From assembly GCF_000730165.1 (NCBI RefSeq), contig NZ_CP022112.1, positions 1,094,001 through 1,158,000 of the forward strand: a stretch of 64,000 nt of DNA, in the 5' to 3' direction. The translations under genes were made by a program, and so were the position numbers. Positions 8,148 through 15,553 of this stretch are shown piece by piece. This stretch comes from Nitrospirillum viridazoti CBAmc. GTDB taxonomy: Bacteria > Pseudomonadota > Alphaproteobacteria > Azospirillales > Azospirillaceae. Position 1 is the first letter of the stretch. Each line of letters starts with the position of its first letter. Under the pieces are notes generated by a model. The model was not told the origin of the DNA. It was given only the letters and a program-made list of their open reading frames with translations, and ran no database searches.

Positions 8148-8882
8148 ATGCGCCGTTTCAAGCCCGTCGCCCTCGCCGCGCTCACCAGCGCCCTCTTGTC
8201 CGGCCCCGCCGGCGCCCACGCCATCTGGTATGCCGAACATGCCCGCCAGTTAGCCTTGATCTACGGTGTTGGCGCCGACGACCTGGATTCCGTGAAGCGT
8301 CTGCCGGGCTTCGAAGGCATTGCCGCCTATGACGCCAATTACCAGCCAATCGAGGCCAAGCTGCGCGTGGCTGGCCCCCTGGTGGTCCTGGACACCGAGC
8401 TGCGCCCGACCCTGGTGGCCGCCGTCCTGCAGAACGGCATCTGGTCGCGGATGAAGGGCGAGGAGTTCGAGAAGAAGACGCGGGAGGAAATGCCGAACGC
8501 CTTCTATTCGGAAAAGACCATCAAATACACTGTGGGCGTTCGCGGCCCGCTGGAGAAGCCCATTCCCGCCCTGCCGGGACAGGTACTGCAGATCGTCCCG
8601 GTCGGCCCCATACCGGAAAAGCTGGGCACGCCCATGACCTACAGGGTCCTGTACAAGGGCAAGCCAATCGCCGGCGTGTCGGTCATCAACGACTTGGTTA
8701 ACGACCCCGACGCCACCCCGATGAAGACGGCCGCCGACGGCACCGTCACCCTGCCGGTGCGCAACCAGGGCCTGAACGTGATCGAGGCGGTCTATAAGGC
8801 ACCAACGGACGATCCGAAGAAATACGACGAAATCGAGCTTGGGGCCACGCTGTCCTTCCTGCTGCAGCACGCGCCGGAATGA
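8148..8882 (+). CDS. DUF4198 periplasmic protein (nickel/cobalt-transport-associated)
   Basis: 244 residues: a signal peptide ending AGA with mature N-terminus His-Ala-Ile-Trp (H24), then an all-beta body of about 220 residues. DUF4198 proteins are periplasmic components associated with Ni/Co (NikK-like) and other metal importers. The N-terminal His is a plausible metal ligand. The start at 8148 is set by AGGGG 7 bases upstream and the signal peptide; the frame is open further upstream without meaning. The gene is the first of a tight run with the next three genes and probably has its own promoter in the 222-bp gap ahead. Confidence 0.8.
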   Translation: MRRFKPVALAALTSALLSGPAGAHAIWYAEHARQLALIYGVGADDLDSVKRLPGFEGIAAYDANYQPIEAKLRVAGPLVVLDTELRPTLVAAVLQNGIWSRMKGEEFEKKTREEMPNAFYSEKTIKYTVGVRGPLEKPIPALPGQVLQIVPVGPIPEKLGTPMTYRVLYKGKPIAGVSVINDLVNDPDATPMKTAADGTVTLPVRNQGLNVIEAVYKAPTDDPKKYDEIELGATLSFLLQHAPE

Positions 8883-8911
8883 ACCCGGCCCCCTCTTTGA
8901 AAGGCCTCGCC

Positions 8912-9295
8912 ATGACCTTAGCAAAGTTCCTGAGCCCAGCCCTGGTCGCCCTGGCGCTGGCCGCCGCCCAGCCCGCCCTGGCGCATGGCAACACCAAGCC
9001 GCAGCACGGCGGCGTGGTGCTGATGGCTGGCGAAACAGTGTTCGAACTGGTGAACAAGGCCGGCGCCGTGGCTCTGTACGTCACCGATGATGACGAACCG
9101 GTGGCGGCCACCGCCATGACGGGGCAGATCAGCATCACAACCGGCGGCAAGACGCAGGTGGTGGCGCTGAAGCCCGCCGACGGCAACCGCTTCGACGCGC
9201 CTGGCGCCACCATCCCGGCCAAGTCCCAGGTCGCCGTCCAGGTCGTCGACACCGCGACGAAAACCAGCCTGGGCACCACCTTCACCATCAACTAG
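8912..9295 (+). CDS. Small periplasmic protein of the HupE/UreJ cluster
   Basis: 127 residues: a signal peptide ending ALA, mature start His-Gly-Asn (H25), and another His shortly after (KPQHGGVV). The rest is a small beta-rich domain (VFELVNKAGAVALYVTDDDEP, a TTGGKTQ turn, a VAVQVVDTATK strand). Function unknown; it resembles small proteins found beside HupE/UreJ permeases. An ATG at 8879 overlapping the previous stop is possible, but ATG 8912 has AAAGG at proper spacing and gives a clean signal peptide. Confidence 0.65.
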   Translation: MTLAKFLSPALVALALAAAQPALAHGNTKPQHGGVVLMAGETVFELVNKAGAVALYVTDDDEPVAATAMTGQISITTGGKTQVVALKPADGNRFDAPGATIPAKSQVAVQVVDTATKTSLGTTFTIN

Positions 9296-9304
9296 GGGCC
9301 CCCG

Positions 9305-10051
9305 ATGCAGGCAGCAGCCCCGCTTTCCACATCGGCCCCACGCACGGCCAAAGCGTCGTGCCGGCTGGCGGTGCTGGCCGCCCTGGCCGCCCTGGCCACG
9401 GCCCTCACCGCTACGGCCGCCCGGGCCCACGGCGTGTCGGACGCCGACAAGGCCTTCATCACCGGCGCCGACGGCGTCAACATCGTCCCCTACATCTATC
9501 TGGGCGCCAAGCACATGGTCACCGGCTATGACCATCTGCTGTTCCTGGTCGGCGTCATCTTTCTGCTGTATCGGCTGAAGGACGTGGGCCGCTACGTCAC
9601 CCTGTTCGCCATCGGCCACAGCACGACGCTATTGCTGGGCGTGCTGACCGACGTGCGGGCCAACGCCTACCTGGTGGATGCCATCATCGGCCTGTCGGTG
9701 GTCTACAAGGCCCTGGACAATTTGGGAGCCTTCAAGACCGTGCTGGGCTTCACGCCCAATCCCCGCGCCGCTGTCCTGGTCTTCGGCTTTTTCCATGGCT
9801 TCGGCCTGGCGACCAAACTGCAGGAATTGGCGCTGTCCCAGGAGGGGCTGATCCCCAACTTGATCAGCTTTAACGTGGGCGTGGAGATCGGCCAGTTCCT
9901 GGCGCTGAGCGTCATCCTCATCCTCATGAGCCTATGGCGCCAAACGGAGAACTTCCGGCACAGCGTCGTCCTGGCCAACGCCACCCTCATGGCCGCCGGC
10001 TTCGTACTGACCGGCTATCAACTGGCGGGCTATTTCCAGCAAGGAGCCTGA
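9305..10051 (+). CDS. HupE/UreJ family metal permease
   Basis: 248 residues: signal sequence ending ARA, mature start His-Gly-Val (H42), then about six to seven transmembrane helices. The diagnostic first-helix motif AKHMVTGYDHLLFLVGVIFLL has the conserved His and Asp; IGHSTTLL and FFHGFGLA supply further conserved His residues. HupE/UreJ proteins are secondary carriers for nickel or cobalt supplied to hydrogenase or urease, and some homologues carry other divalent metals. No hydrogenase or urease gene is in the window, so the metal is undetermined. Confidence 0.88.
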   Translation: MQAAAPLSTSAPRTAKASCRLAVLAALAALATALTATAARAHGVSDADKAFITGADGVNIVPYIYLGAKHMVTGYDHLLFLVGVIFLLYRLKDVGRYVTLFAIGHSTTLLLGVLTDVRANAYLVDAIIGLSVVYKALDNLGAFKTVLGFTPNPRAAVLVFGFFHGFGLATKLQELALSQEGLIPNLISFNVGVEIGQFLALSVILILMSLWRQTENFRHSVVLANATLMAAGFVLTGYQLAGYFQQGA

Positions 10052-10052
10052 C

Positions 10053-10637
10053 ATGGCGAGCCCCTCCATGGACCAATACGTGGTCGCCCCCCGCACCCTG
10101 ACCAAGGCGACGGCGGGGGCGGGCGTGGCCGCGGCCCTGATCCTGACCCTGTTCGTGCTGCCGGCCGAACGCGGCATCGACCTGACCGGGATCGGCTCCG
10201 CCATCGGCCTGACCCGAATGAGCCAGACTGAAAAGGAGATGACGGCCCCGTCCCAGGCACCGACCGCCATTCCCATTCCCAACCGGGCCATGATCGAAAA
10301 GACGACGGCCCTGCGCAGCGATGAAATGACCCTGACCCTGGCGCCCCACACCGGCGCCGAGATCAAGGCCCACATGCGGGAAGGCGACCATTTCATCTTC
10401 CGCTGGGAAGCGAGCGCGCCCGTGAAGGTGGACATGCATGGCGAGCGGGTGAACGCCGGTGACGATTTCACCAGCTACTGGAAGGAAAAGGAGCTTTCGG
10501 CCGCGCAGGGCGACCTGACCGCCCCCTTCGAGGGCACGCACGGCTGGTATTGGCATAACCGCAGCGACGTTCCCATCACGGTGACCGTGAAGACCGTCGG
10601 ATTTTATGGGGATTTGTTCAGGCCCCACGCCGAATAG
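10053..10637 (+). CDS. Transmembrane anchor protein of HupE/UreJ cluster
   Basis: 194 residues with one N-terminal transmembrane helix (about residues 19-36) and a periplasmic domain. The domain has a linker rich in Pro/Ala followed by a compact beta fold (EMTLTLAPHTGAEIKAHM, FIFRWEASAPVKVDMHGE, a GTHGWYWHNRSDVPITVTVK strand pair). It matches the proteins usually annotated as transmembrane anchor protein next to HupE/UreJ permeases; no activity is established. The start is 1 bp after the permease stop, indicating co-translation. Conserved-looking His and Trp residues (DMHGE, HGWYWHN) could bind metal. A 260-bp gap follows with no recognisable operator. Confidence 0.75.
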   Translation: MASPSMDQYVVAPRTLTKATAGAGVAAALILTLFVLPAERGIDLTGIGSAIGLTRMSQTEKEMTAPSQAPTAIPIPNRAMIEKTTALRSDEMTLTLAPHTGAEIKAHMREGDHFIFRWEASAPVKVDMHGERVNAGDDFTSYWKEKELSAAQGDLTAPFEGTHGWYWHNRSDVPITVTVKTVGFYGDLFRPHAE

Positions 10638-10897
10638 GTGTGATGACGCCTGCCATCAGGAGCCGGCAGATTCATCTGTTTGGCAAGATGCCGCAATATT
10701 TCCCCCTGAAAACAACCTGGTCTTCGAACAAAGATTCCCAAAAGATCAGGCACCATGATTCCTAATAAAACGGGCGAAAGTTGGGTCCACTCTTCTGACA
10801 TCTTCCGCCGCGGCGCACATTCGTCGCGAAGCGGGAGATTTTACAAAAAAATGCCTAGGGAGCCTTCACATTAAAATCAGAACAGGGGGCGAGAAAA

Positions 10898-13054
10898 ATG
10901 AAGGGCCATTCCGGTATTCGATTCTTTTGTGCCGCGACCGCGGCTTACCTGATGCTCCAGCCCGTGGCCCGCGCCGCGGAAGACCAGGCCCCGGCCACCG
11001 GCGACACCCTTGAGGAAATCACGGTCACGGCGCAAAAGCAGCAATATGTCGGCACTGTGCCGGCCAAGGATGTACCGCAAAATGTTCAGACGTTAAGCGG
11101 CGCCACGCTGCAGGAAGTTGGCATCAGCCGCCTCGCCGACGCCCTGGACCTGGTCAGCGGCGTGGCCCGGCAAAACAGCTATGGCGGCCTGTGGGACGGT
11201 TTCGCCGTTCGGGGCTTCGCCGGCGATATCAACGTTCCCAGCGGATTCCTCGTCAACGGCTTCAACTATGGTCGGGGATTCGGCGGCACCCGGGATGTCT
11301 CCGGCGTGGAGCGGATCGATGTCTTGAAGGGCCCGACATCCGCCCTGTTCGGCCGTGGCGAGCCAGGCGGCACCGTCAACATTATCACCAAACAGCCGCA
11401 GTTCACGCCGGAAGGCAGCGTCATGCTCGAAGGCGGAAGCTATAGCCATTTCCGTGGGGAGGCGGACTATACCACCCCGCTCAGCAGGCGGTTGGCCGTC
11501 CGTATGAACGGCGCCTTCGAGGACGAGGACAGCTTCCGCGACACAGTTCACGCCAGGAAGGAAACCGTATCGCCCTCGATCCTGTGGTTCCTCAACGACA
11601 ATACCAGCGTCTCCTACCAGTTCGCGTACACTCATCAGGAGGTCCCGTTCGACCGCGGCGTCGTGGCGGTCAACGGCAAACTCGGCGTCATCCCCATTTC
11701 CCGTTTCTTGGGCGAGCCGGCCGATGGGCCGACCAAGACCAACGATTATGGCCACCAACTGCAGTTGCAGCATGACTTCAACGACAAGTGGGGGGTCTTG
11801 CTGGGGGCGGGCTATCGCACTACCGACCTTACCGGCTACGGTGAGACGCCGGAACTGGTCACATCCCGCCAGCCGTTCTTCACCGATGGCCGCACCCTCT
11901 CCCGGCAGCGCCGCTACACCAGCTACGACACCAAGGATCTGGTCCTGCGTGGCGAAATCAACGGGCAGTTCGACACTTTCGGCATCACGCACCACGTGCT
12001 GGTGGGCGCCGACTACGACGACTTCAAATTCAACAACTTCCAGACGCGGTCGCGGCCGCCCGCCCTGTCGACACATCCGACATTCGCCCAGCAGAACGCC
12101 ATCGACATCTACAATCCCGTCTACACGCCGGCGAGCTTGCTGCCCGCCACGACCAGCCTGGTCTTTAATCAGTACGAGCGCGACAAGACCACCGGCGCCT
12201 ACGTGCAGGATCAGATCGATGTCACCGACAGCATCAAGCTGCGTCTGGGCGCGCGTTACGATGACTTTTCGCAGTCGATCCTGACCCGGGCGACGAATGT
12301 GACGACACGTCAGAATCCGGATTCCTTCAGCCCGCAGGTCGGCATCGTCTATGAGCCGACCAAGTCAATCTCAGTCTATTTCAGCTACGGGCAAGGGTTC
12401 CGCGCGAATACCGGGCAAGATTATTACGGAACGCCCTTCGCGCCCGAGAGAACGGAATCTTACGAGGTCGGCGCAAAATACGTGTCACCGGACCAGGGGA
12501 TTACCAGTTCCATCGCCCTGTTCAAGATGAGCAAGGACAACATCATCACGGCCGATCCCGTGCACTCGGGCTATGTGATCGCCATCGGCACCGCGGAAAG
12601 CAAGGGTGTCGAGTTCGACGTCAGTGCCAAGCTGCCCTATGATTTCCGGTTGCTGGGCAGCTTCGCCTATGTCGACGCCTATTCGACGTCATCGGTTCTC
12701 GACCCCGACTTCGGCAAGGTCGTGGCCGCGGGCGATCCACTGATCAACATTCCCGAACTGAGCGGCAACCTGATCCTGTTTAAAGACTTCTCCGTGATGG
12801 AAAAGCCCGCCAACGTCGGCATCGGGGTCAACTACGTCGACAAGCGGCTGGGGGAGACCGGCACGACCTTCACCCTGCCCGCCTACACGCTGGTGCGGTT
12901 GATGGGGTCCGTCCATTTGACTGACGACATCGAGCTGAGCGGCGAAATCAACAATCTGTTCGATAAAACGTGGTACGCGAACAGCTACGCGGCGCTATGG
13001 GTGCAGCCTGGCGCGCCACGCACGTTCAAGGCACGGGTCCGCTACAAGTTCTGA
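10898..13054 (+). CDS. TonB-dependent siderophore/metallophore receptor
   Basis: 718 residues. A signal peptide (about 1-26) is followed by a TonB box EEITVTA around residue 38. A plug domain (about 55-165, with RIDVLKGPTSALFGRGEPGGTVNIIT) and a 22-strand barrel end in the expected aromatic C-terminus (RVRYKF). This is the siderophore-receptor subgroup (FhuA/FepA-like), importing Fe(III)-siderophore or another metal chelate through the outer membrane. Placement between a HupE/UreJ cluster and a PepSY protein suggests it feeds the same metal route. AGGGGGCGAG precedes the ATG. The promoter is presumably in 10638-10897, where I see no clear Fur box. Confidence 0.93.
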   Translation: MKGHSGIRFFCAATAAYLMLQPVARAAEDQAPATGDTLEEITVTAQKQQYVGTVPAKDVPQNVQTLSGATLQEVGISRLADALDLVSGVARQNSYGGLWDGFAVRGFAGDINVPSGFLVNGFNYGRGFGGTRDVSGVERIDVLKGPTSALFGRGEPGGTVNIITKQPQFTPEGSVMLEGGSYSHFRGEADYTTPLSRRLAVRMNGAFEDEDSFRDTVHARKETVSPSILWFLNDNTSVSYQFAYTHQEVPFDRGVVAVNGKLGVIPISRFLGEPADGPTKTNDYGHQLQLQHDFNDKWGVLLGAGYRTTDLTGYGETPELVTSRQPFFTDGRTLSRQRRYTSYDTKDLVLRGEINGQFDTFGITHHVLVGADYDDFKFNNFQTRSRPPALSTHPTFAQQNAIDIYNPVYTPASLLPATTSLVFNQYERDKTTGAYVQDQIDVTDSIKLRLGARYDDFSQSILTRATNVTTRQNPDSFSPQVGIVYEPTKSISVYFSYGQGFRANTGQDYYGTPFAPERTESYEVGAKYVSPDQGITSSIALFKMSKDNIITADPVHSGYVIAIGTAESKGVEFDVSAKLPYDFRLLGSFAYVDAYSTSSVLDPDFGKVVAAGDPLINIPELSGNLILFKDFSVMEKPANVGIGVNYVDKRLGETGTTFTLPAYTLVRLMGSVHLTDDIELSGEINNLFDKTWYANSYAALWVQPGAPRTFKARVRYKF

Positions 13055-13063
13055 CCCGAGAAC

Positions 13064-13088
13064 GCCCTATCCCCCACGGGGATAGGGC
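13064..13088. promoter_or_regulatory. Perfect inverted repeat (11-bp arms, 3-nt spacer), operator or hairpin
   Basis: GCCCTATCCCC, CAC, GGGGATAGGGC begins 9 bp after the receptor stop and ends 94 bp before the PepSY start. No T-run follows, so it is a poor intrinsic terminator. Its core (TATCCCC...GGGGATA) is shared with the palindrome in front of the CsoR/RcnR-family repressor at 37957-37975, which makes an operator role attractive. Confidence 0.5.
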
Positions 13089-13182
13089 TCGACCAGGCGG
13101 CTCCTGCCGCCATTCCGCGACCTTTCCGGCCCGCCGGCGCACCGTGTCGCCCCGAGTGGCCGCCTTGGGCCCGAAGGACCTC

Positions 13183-14289
13183 ATGATTACCAAGCGCGCC
13201 CTTTATCAACTGCATAAATACTGCGGCCTGGTCGCGGCGGTTTTCATTCTGATCCAGGCGGCGTCGGGTGTCCTGCTGCTGTTCCAGGATACCCTGGGCC
13301 CCCGCTTGGACGCGGGAAGGCCGCCCACTCAAACCACCGATGGTGCCGCCGCCGACACCGTGCGGCTGAGACGCCTGCAGGCGGTTCTCGCCACCGCGCA
13401 TCCCAACGCCACGTTGCGCCGGCTGGACTTCCCCAGCCAAGCGGACGCCCCCTACCTGGCCCATTTGACCGACCCCGATGGCCGCGCCCGCTATGTCGCG
13501 CTTGACCCGACGTCGGCCGGAATTCTGCGGGATGGATCCGTCTGGCGTTTTCCGGCCATCGCGTTACTCCGGCTGCACGACCAGATGCTGACGGGCAGGC
13601 CGGGCACGGCCGTCATCATCCTGGTTGGCCTCGCCACGTTGATGGTGACGCTGACGGGCCTTGCCCACTGGTGGCCCCGCCCCGGGCGCTGGCGCCAGAG
13701 CCTGACCATCCAGCGGGGCCAACCGGCACGCATGATCCTGCGGCAGGGTCATCGCATCCTGGGCGCGGTCGCGGCCGTCGTCATCGCCATCAGCACGCTG
13801 ACGGGCTTGACCCTGGCGGTACCTATGGTGCTGGCCGCGCCATCCCCACCGCCCACGGCGACCCTTGCGACAATGAGCGATTGGGGTGGGGCGCTGGTGC
13901 TGGCCCGTGCGCGCTTCCCCGCCCACCCCGTCCGCGATCTGCGTTCGCGGGGTGCCGACCTTCTGGATGTGTACTTCCGAGCGCCGGAGTACGGCCCCGT
14001 GGCAGTGCACCAAGTGACCGTCGATCTGTTGTCCGGGCACGAGACCCTGTCCGTGCCCGCTGACCGGAATACCGACGCCTGGGTGGTCGCTCTGCCCATC
14101 CATACCGGGGGGATGGCGGGCGCCACCGGATTGGGGCTGGCCTTGTTCGCCGGCCTCTCGCTGGCGACGCTGGCGATCACCGGTCCGGCCATGTGGCTGC
14201 ACCTGGCGTTGGTGAAGGCTCGCAACCGTCGGCGCCGCATGGCCGGAGCGCCATCCCCTGTCACCGCAATCCAGAAGGTGCGGTCATGA
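13183..14289 (+). CDS. PepSY-associated TM protein (FegB/PiuB-like, ferric-siderophore reductase type)
   Basis: 368 residues with four transmembrane helices. The first covers about residues 10-38 (YQLHKYCGLVAAVFILIQAASGVLLLF), the second and third flank residue 140-210 with HWWPRPGRWRQ between, and the last is near 305-335. A periplasmic PepSY domain lies between the first two helices. The conserved His residues in helices (HKYCG, RLHDQML, GHRILG, IHTGG) are the ones thought to bind heme or metal. Family members next to TonB receptors are believed to reduce Fe(III)-siderophores in the periplasm. AAGGA lies 5 bases before ATG 13183. Confidence 0.85.
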   Translation: MITKRALYQLHKYCGLVAAVFILIQAASGVLLLFQDTLGPRLDAGRPPTQTTDGAAADTVRLRRLQAVLATAHPNATLRRLDFPSQADAPYLAHLTDPDGRARYVALDPTSAGILRDGSVWRFPAIALLRLHDQMLTGRPGTAVIILVGLATLMVTLTGLAHWWPRPGRWRQSLTIQRGQPARMILRQGHRILGAVAAVVIAISTLTGLTLAVPMVLAAPSPPPTATLATMSDWGGALVLARARFPAHPVRDLRSRGADLLDVYFRAPEYGPVAVHQVTVDLLSGHETLSVPADRNTDAWVVALPIHTGGMAGATGLGLALFAGLSLATLAITGPAMWLHLALVKARNRRRRMAGAPSPVTAIQKVRS

Positions 14290-15212
14290 GCGTCCTCTAC
14301 AAGTCCGAGACTGACCGTGGCCGTGCTTGGCAGTCCCTGTTCGCGGACCACGCCCCCGACATCGGCTTCCACCTTTGGCCGGAGATGGGGGATCCGGCGG
14401 CCATACGCTACCTCGCGGCCTGGGCGCCAACCGCCGACATCTTTGCGGCCCTGCCCAACCTGGAGGTTTTATTCTCCATCGGCGCCGGCGTTGACCAGCT
14501 TGACCTGTCACAGGTGCCGCAGTCCGTTGCCGTGGTGCGCATGGTTGAGGCTGGCCTGACCGAAGGCATGGTCGAATACGCGGTATTCGCGACCTTGGCC
14601 CTGCACCGCCGGGTCATCGACTACATCAGCGACCAGCGCCAAGGCCGATGGCAGCCCGCCCGTCTCGTGCCGCCGGCCAAGCGGCGAGTGGGCGTCATGG
14701 GCCTGGGTGTGCTGGGGCAAGCGGTACTGGCCCGGCTGAGCGCCTTCGGCTTCCCTTTACTGGGGTGGAGCCGAACCCCGCATGCCATTGCCGGCGTGGA
14801 TTGCTACGCCGGACGCGAGCAGTTGCCGGACTTCCTGGCGCAATGCGACGTTCTGATCTGCCTGTTGCCGCTGACGCCGGGGACGCGTGGCATATTATGC
14901 CGCGAAACCTTCGACCGGCTGCCCGAAGGCGCGGGGCTGATCAACGCTGGCCGGGGCGGACACCTGATCGAAAGCGACTTGCTGGATGCCCTGGATGGCG
15001 GCCGGCTGGCCGGTGCCGTGCTGGATGTGCTGAACAGCGAACCACCGCCCGCCACCCACCCCTTCTGGCGCCATCCCAAGATTCTCCTGACACCGCACGT
15101 CGCCAGCATGACCACGGCCGATACCGGCGGTCAGGCCCTCCTGGACAATATCCGGCGTCATCAAGCCGGCATTCCCATGCAGGGCCTGATCCGGCGCGAT
15201 CTCGGATATTAA
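14286..15212 (+). CDS. ghrA: Glyoxylate/hydroxypyruvate reductase A-like D-2-hydroxyacid dehydrogenase
   Basis: 308 residues of the D-isomer-specific 2-hydroxyacid dehydrogenase family, GhrA branch. The NAD(P)-binding loop is VGVMGLGVLGQAV near residue 137. LPLTPGTRGIL, INAGRGGHLIE, VLDVLNSEPPP and LTPHVAS carry the catalytic Arg/Glu/His set. It reduces glyoxylate or hydroxypyruvate to glycolate or glycerate using NADPH. Its ATG overlaps the PepSY stop (ATGA), an odd partner; a role in metal reduction cannot be inferred, and the simplest view is fortuitous operon membership. Confidence 0.88.
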   Translation: MSVLYKSETDRGRAWQSLFADHAPDIGFHLWPEMGDPAAIRYLAAWAPTADIFAALPNLEVLFSIGAGVDQLDLSQVPQSVAVVRMVEAGLTEGMVEYAVFATLALHRRVIDYISDQRQGRWQPARLVPPAKRRVGVMGLGVLGQAVLARLSAFGFPLLGWSRTPHAIAGVDCYAGREQLPDFLAQCDVLICLLPLTPGTRGILCRETFDRLPEGAGLINAGRGGHLIESDLLDALDGGRLAGAVLDVLNSEPPPATHPFWRHPKILLTPHVASMTTADTGGQALLDNIRRHQAGIPMQGLIRRDLGY

Positions 15213-15553
15213 CGCCGGTCGCCTTTCCCGCGCCGCAGCAAACTATGCTGAATGCGATGGGCAAAAGGCGGAATCCTGCGCCGGCCCGGGGCAGTTTAAG
15301 GACATGTTTTGATCGGCCTGTGGCCTAATGGGTTCACAAGAATGGTCACCGGACAGGGTGCGCATGGAATGTGGAAAGCGGTGCCGGCCGGCAAGGCCGG
15401 GCCCTTCCCCTCGCCTGGGCCCGTGCCGGAGCCGAACAGCCAAATCATGGCATCCCAAAAGGAAAGGCATCGCATGATCGCGTTCCGGCCCCCACACCTC
15501 ACCGTCGACCGCCACGGCGCCCTGGCGGCCGCCCTTATCGGGCCCTGACGTCC
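15213..15553 (+). other. Intergenic stretch upstream of the FAD oxidoreductase
   Basis: 341 bp between ghrA and the next gene. It holds a short open frame with a good ribosome-binding site (listed separately) and a GC-rich self-complementary patch around 15385-15405. No convincing -35/-10 pair, terminator with a T-run or RNA gene was recognised. Confidence 0.5.
15474..15548 (+). CDS. Possible 24-codon leader peptide
   Basis: ATG at 15474 is preceded by AAAGGAAAGG at good spacing, a better site than the one in front of the downstream gene. It encodes 24 residues (MIAFRPPHLTV...) and stops 5 bases before the FAD oxidoreductase ATG, so it could couple translation. No similarity is recognised, and chance is a real alternative. 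Confidence 0.25.
   Translation: MIAFRPPHLTVDRHGALAAALIGP

Noticed and set aside
10638-10897. Fur box or riboswitch ahead of the TonB receptor
   Set aside because: Looked for a 19-bp Fur-like palindrome and for a B12 or nickel-cobalt riboswitch core. Only weak short symmetries (for example TTCG-TCG-CGAA) were found.
13064-13088. Intrinsic terminator of the TonB receptor gene
   Set aside because: The stem is perfect but no T-run follows on either strand. Kept as a possible operator, with hairpin noted as alternative.
12970-13182. N-terminal extension of the PepSY gene into the TonB receptor
   Set aside because: The extension overlaps the receptor in another frame, lacks conserved residues, and ATG 13183 has a good ribosome-binding site.
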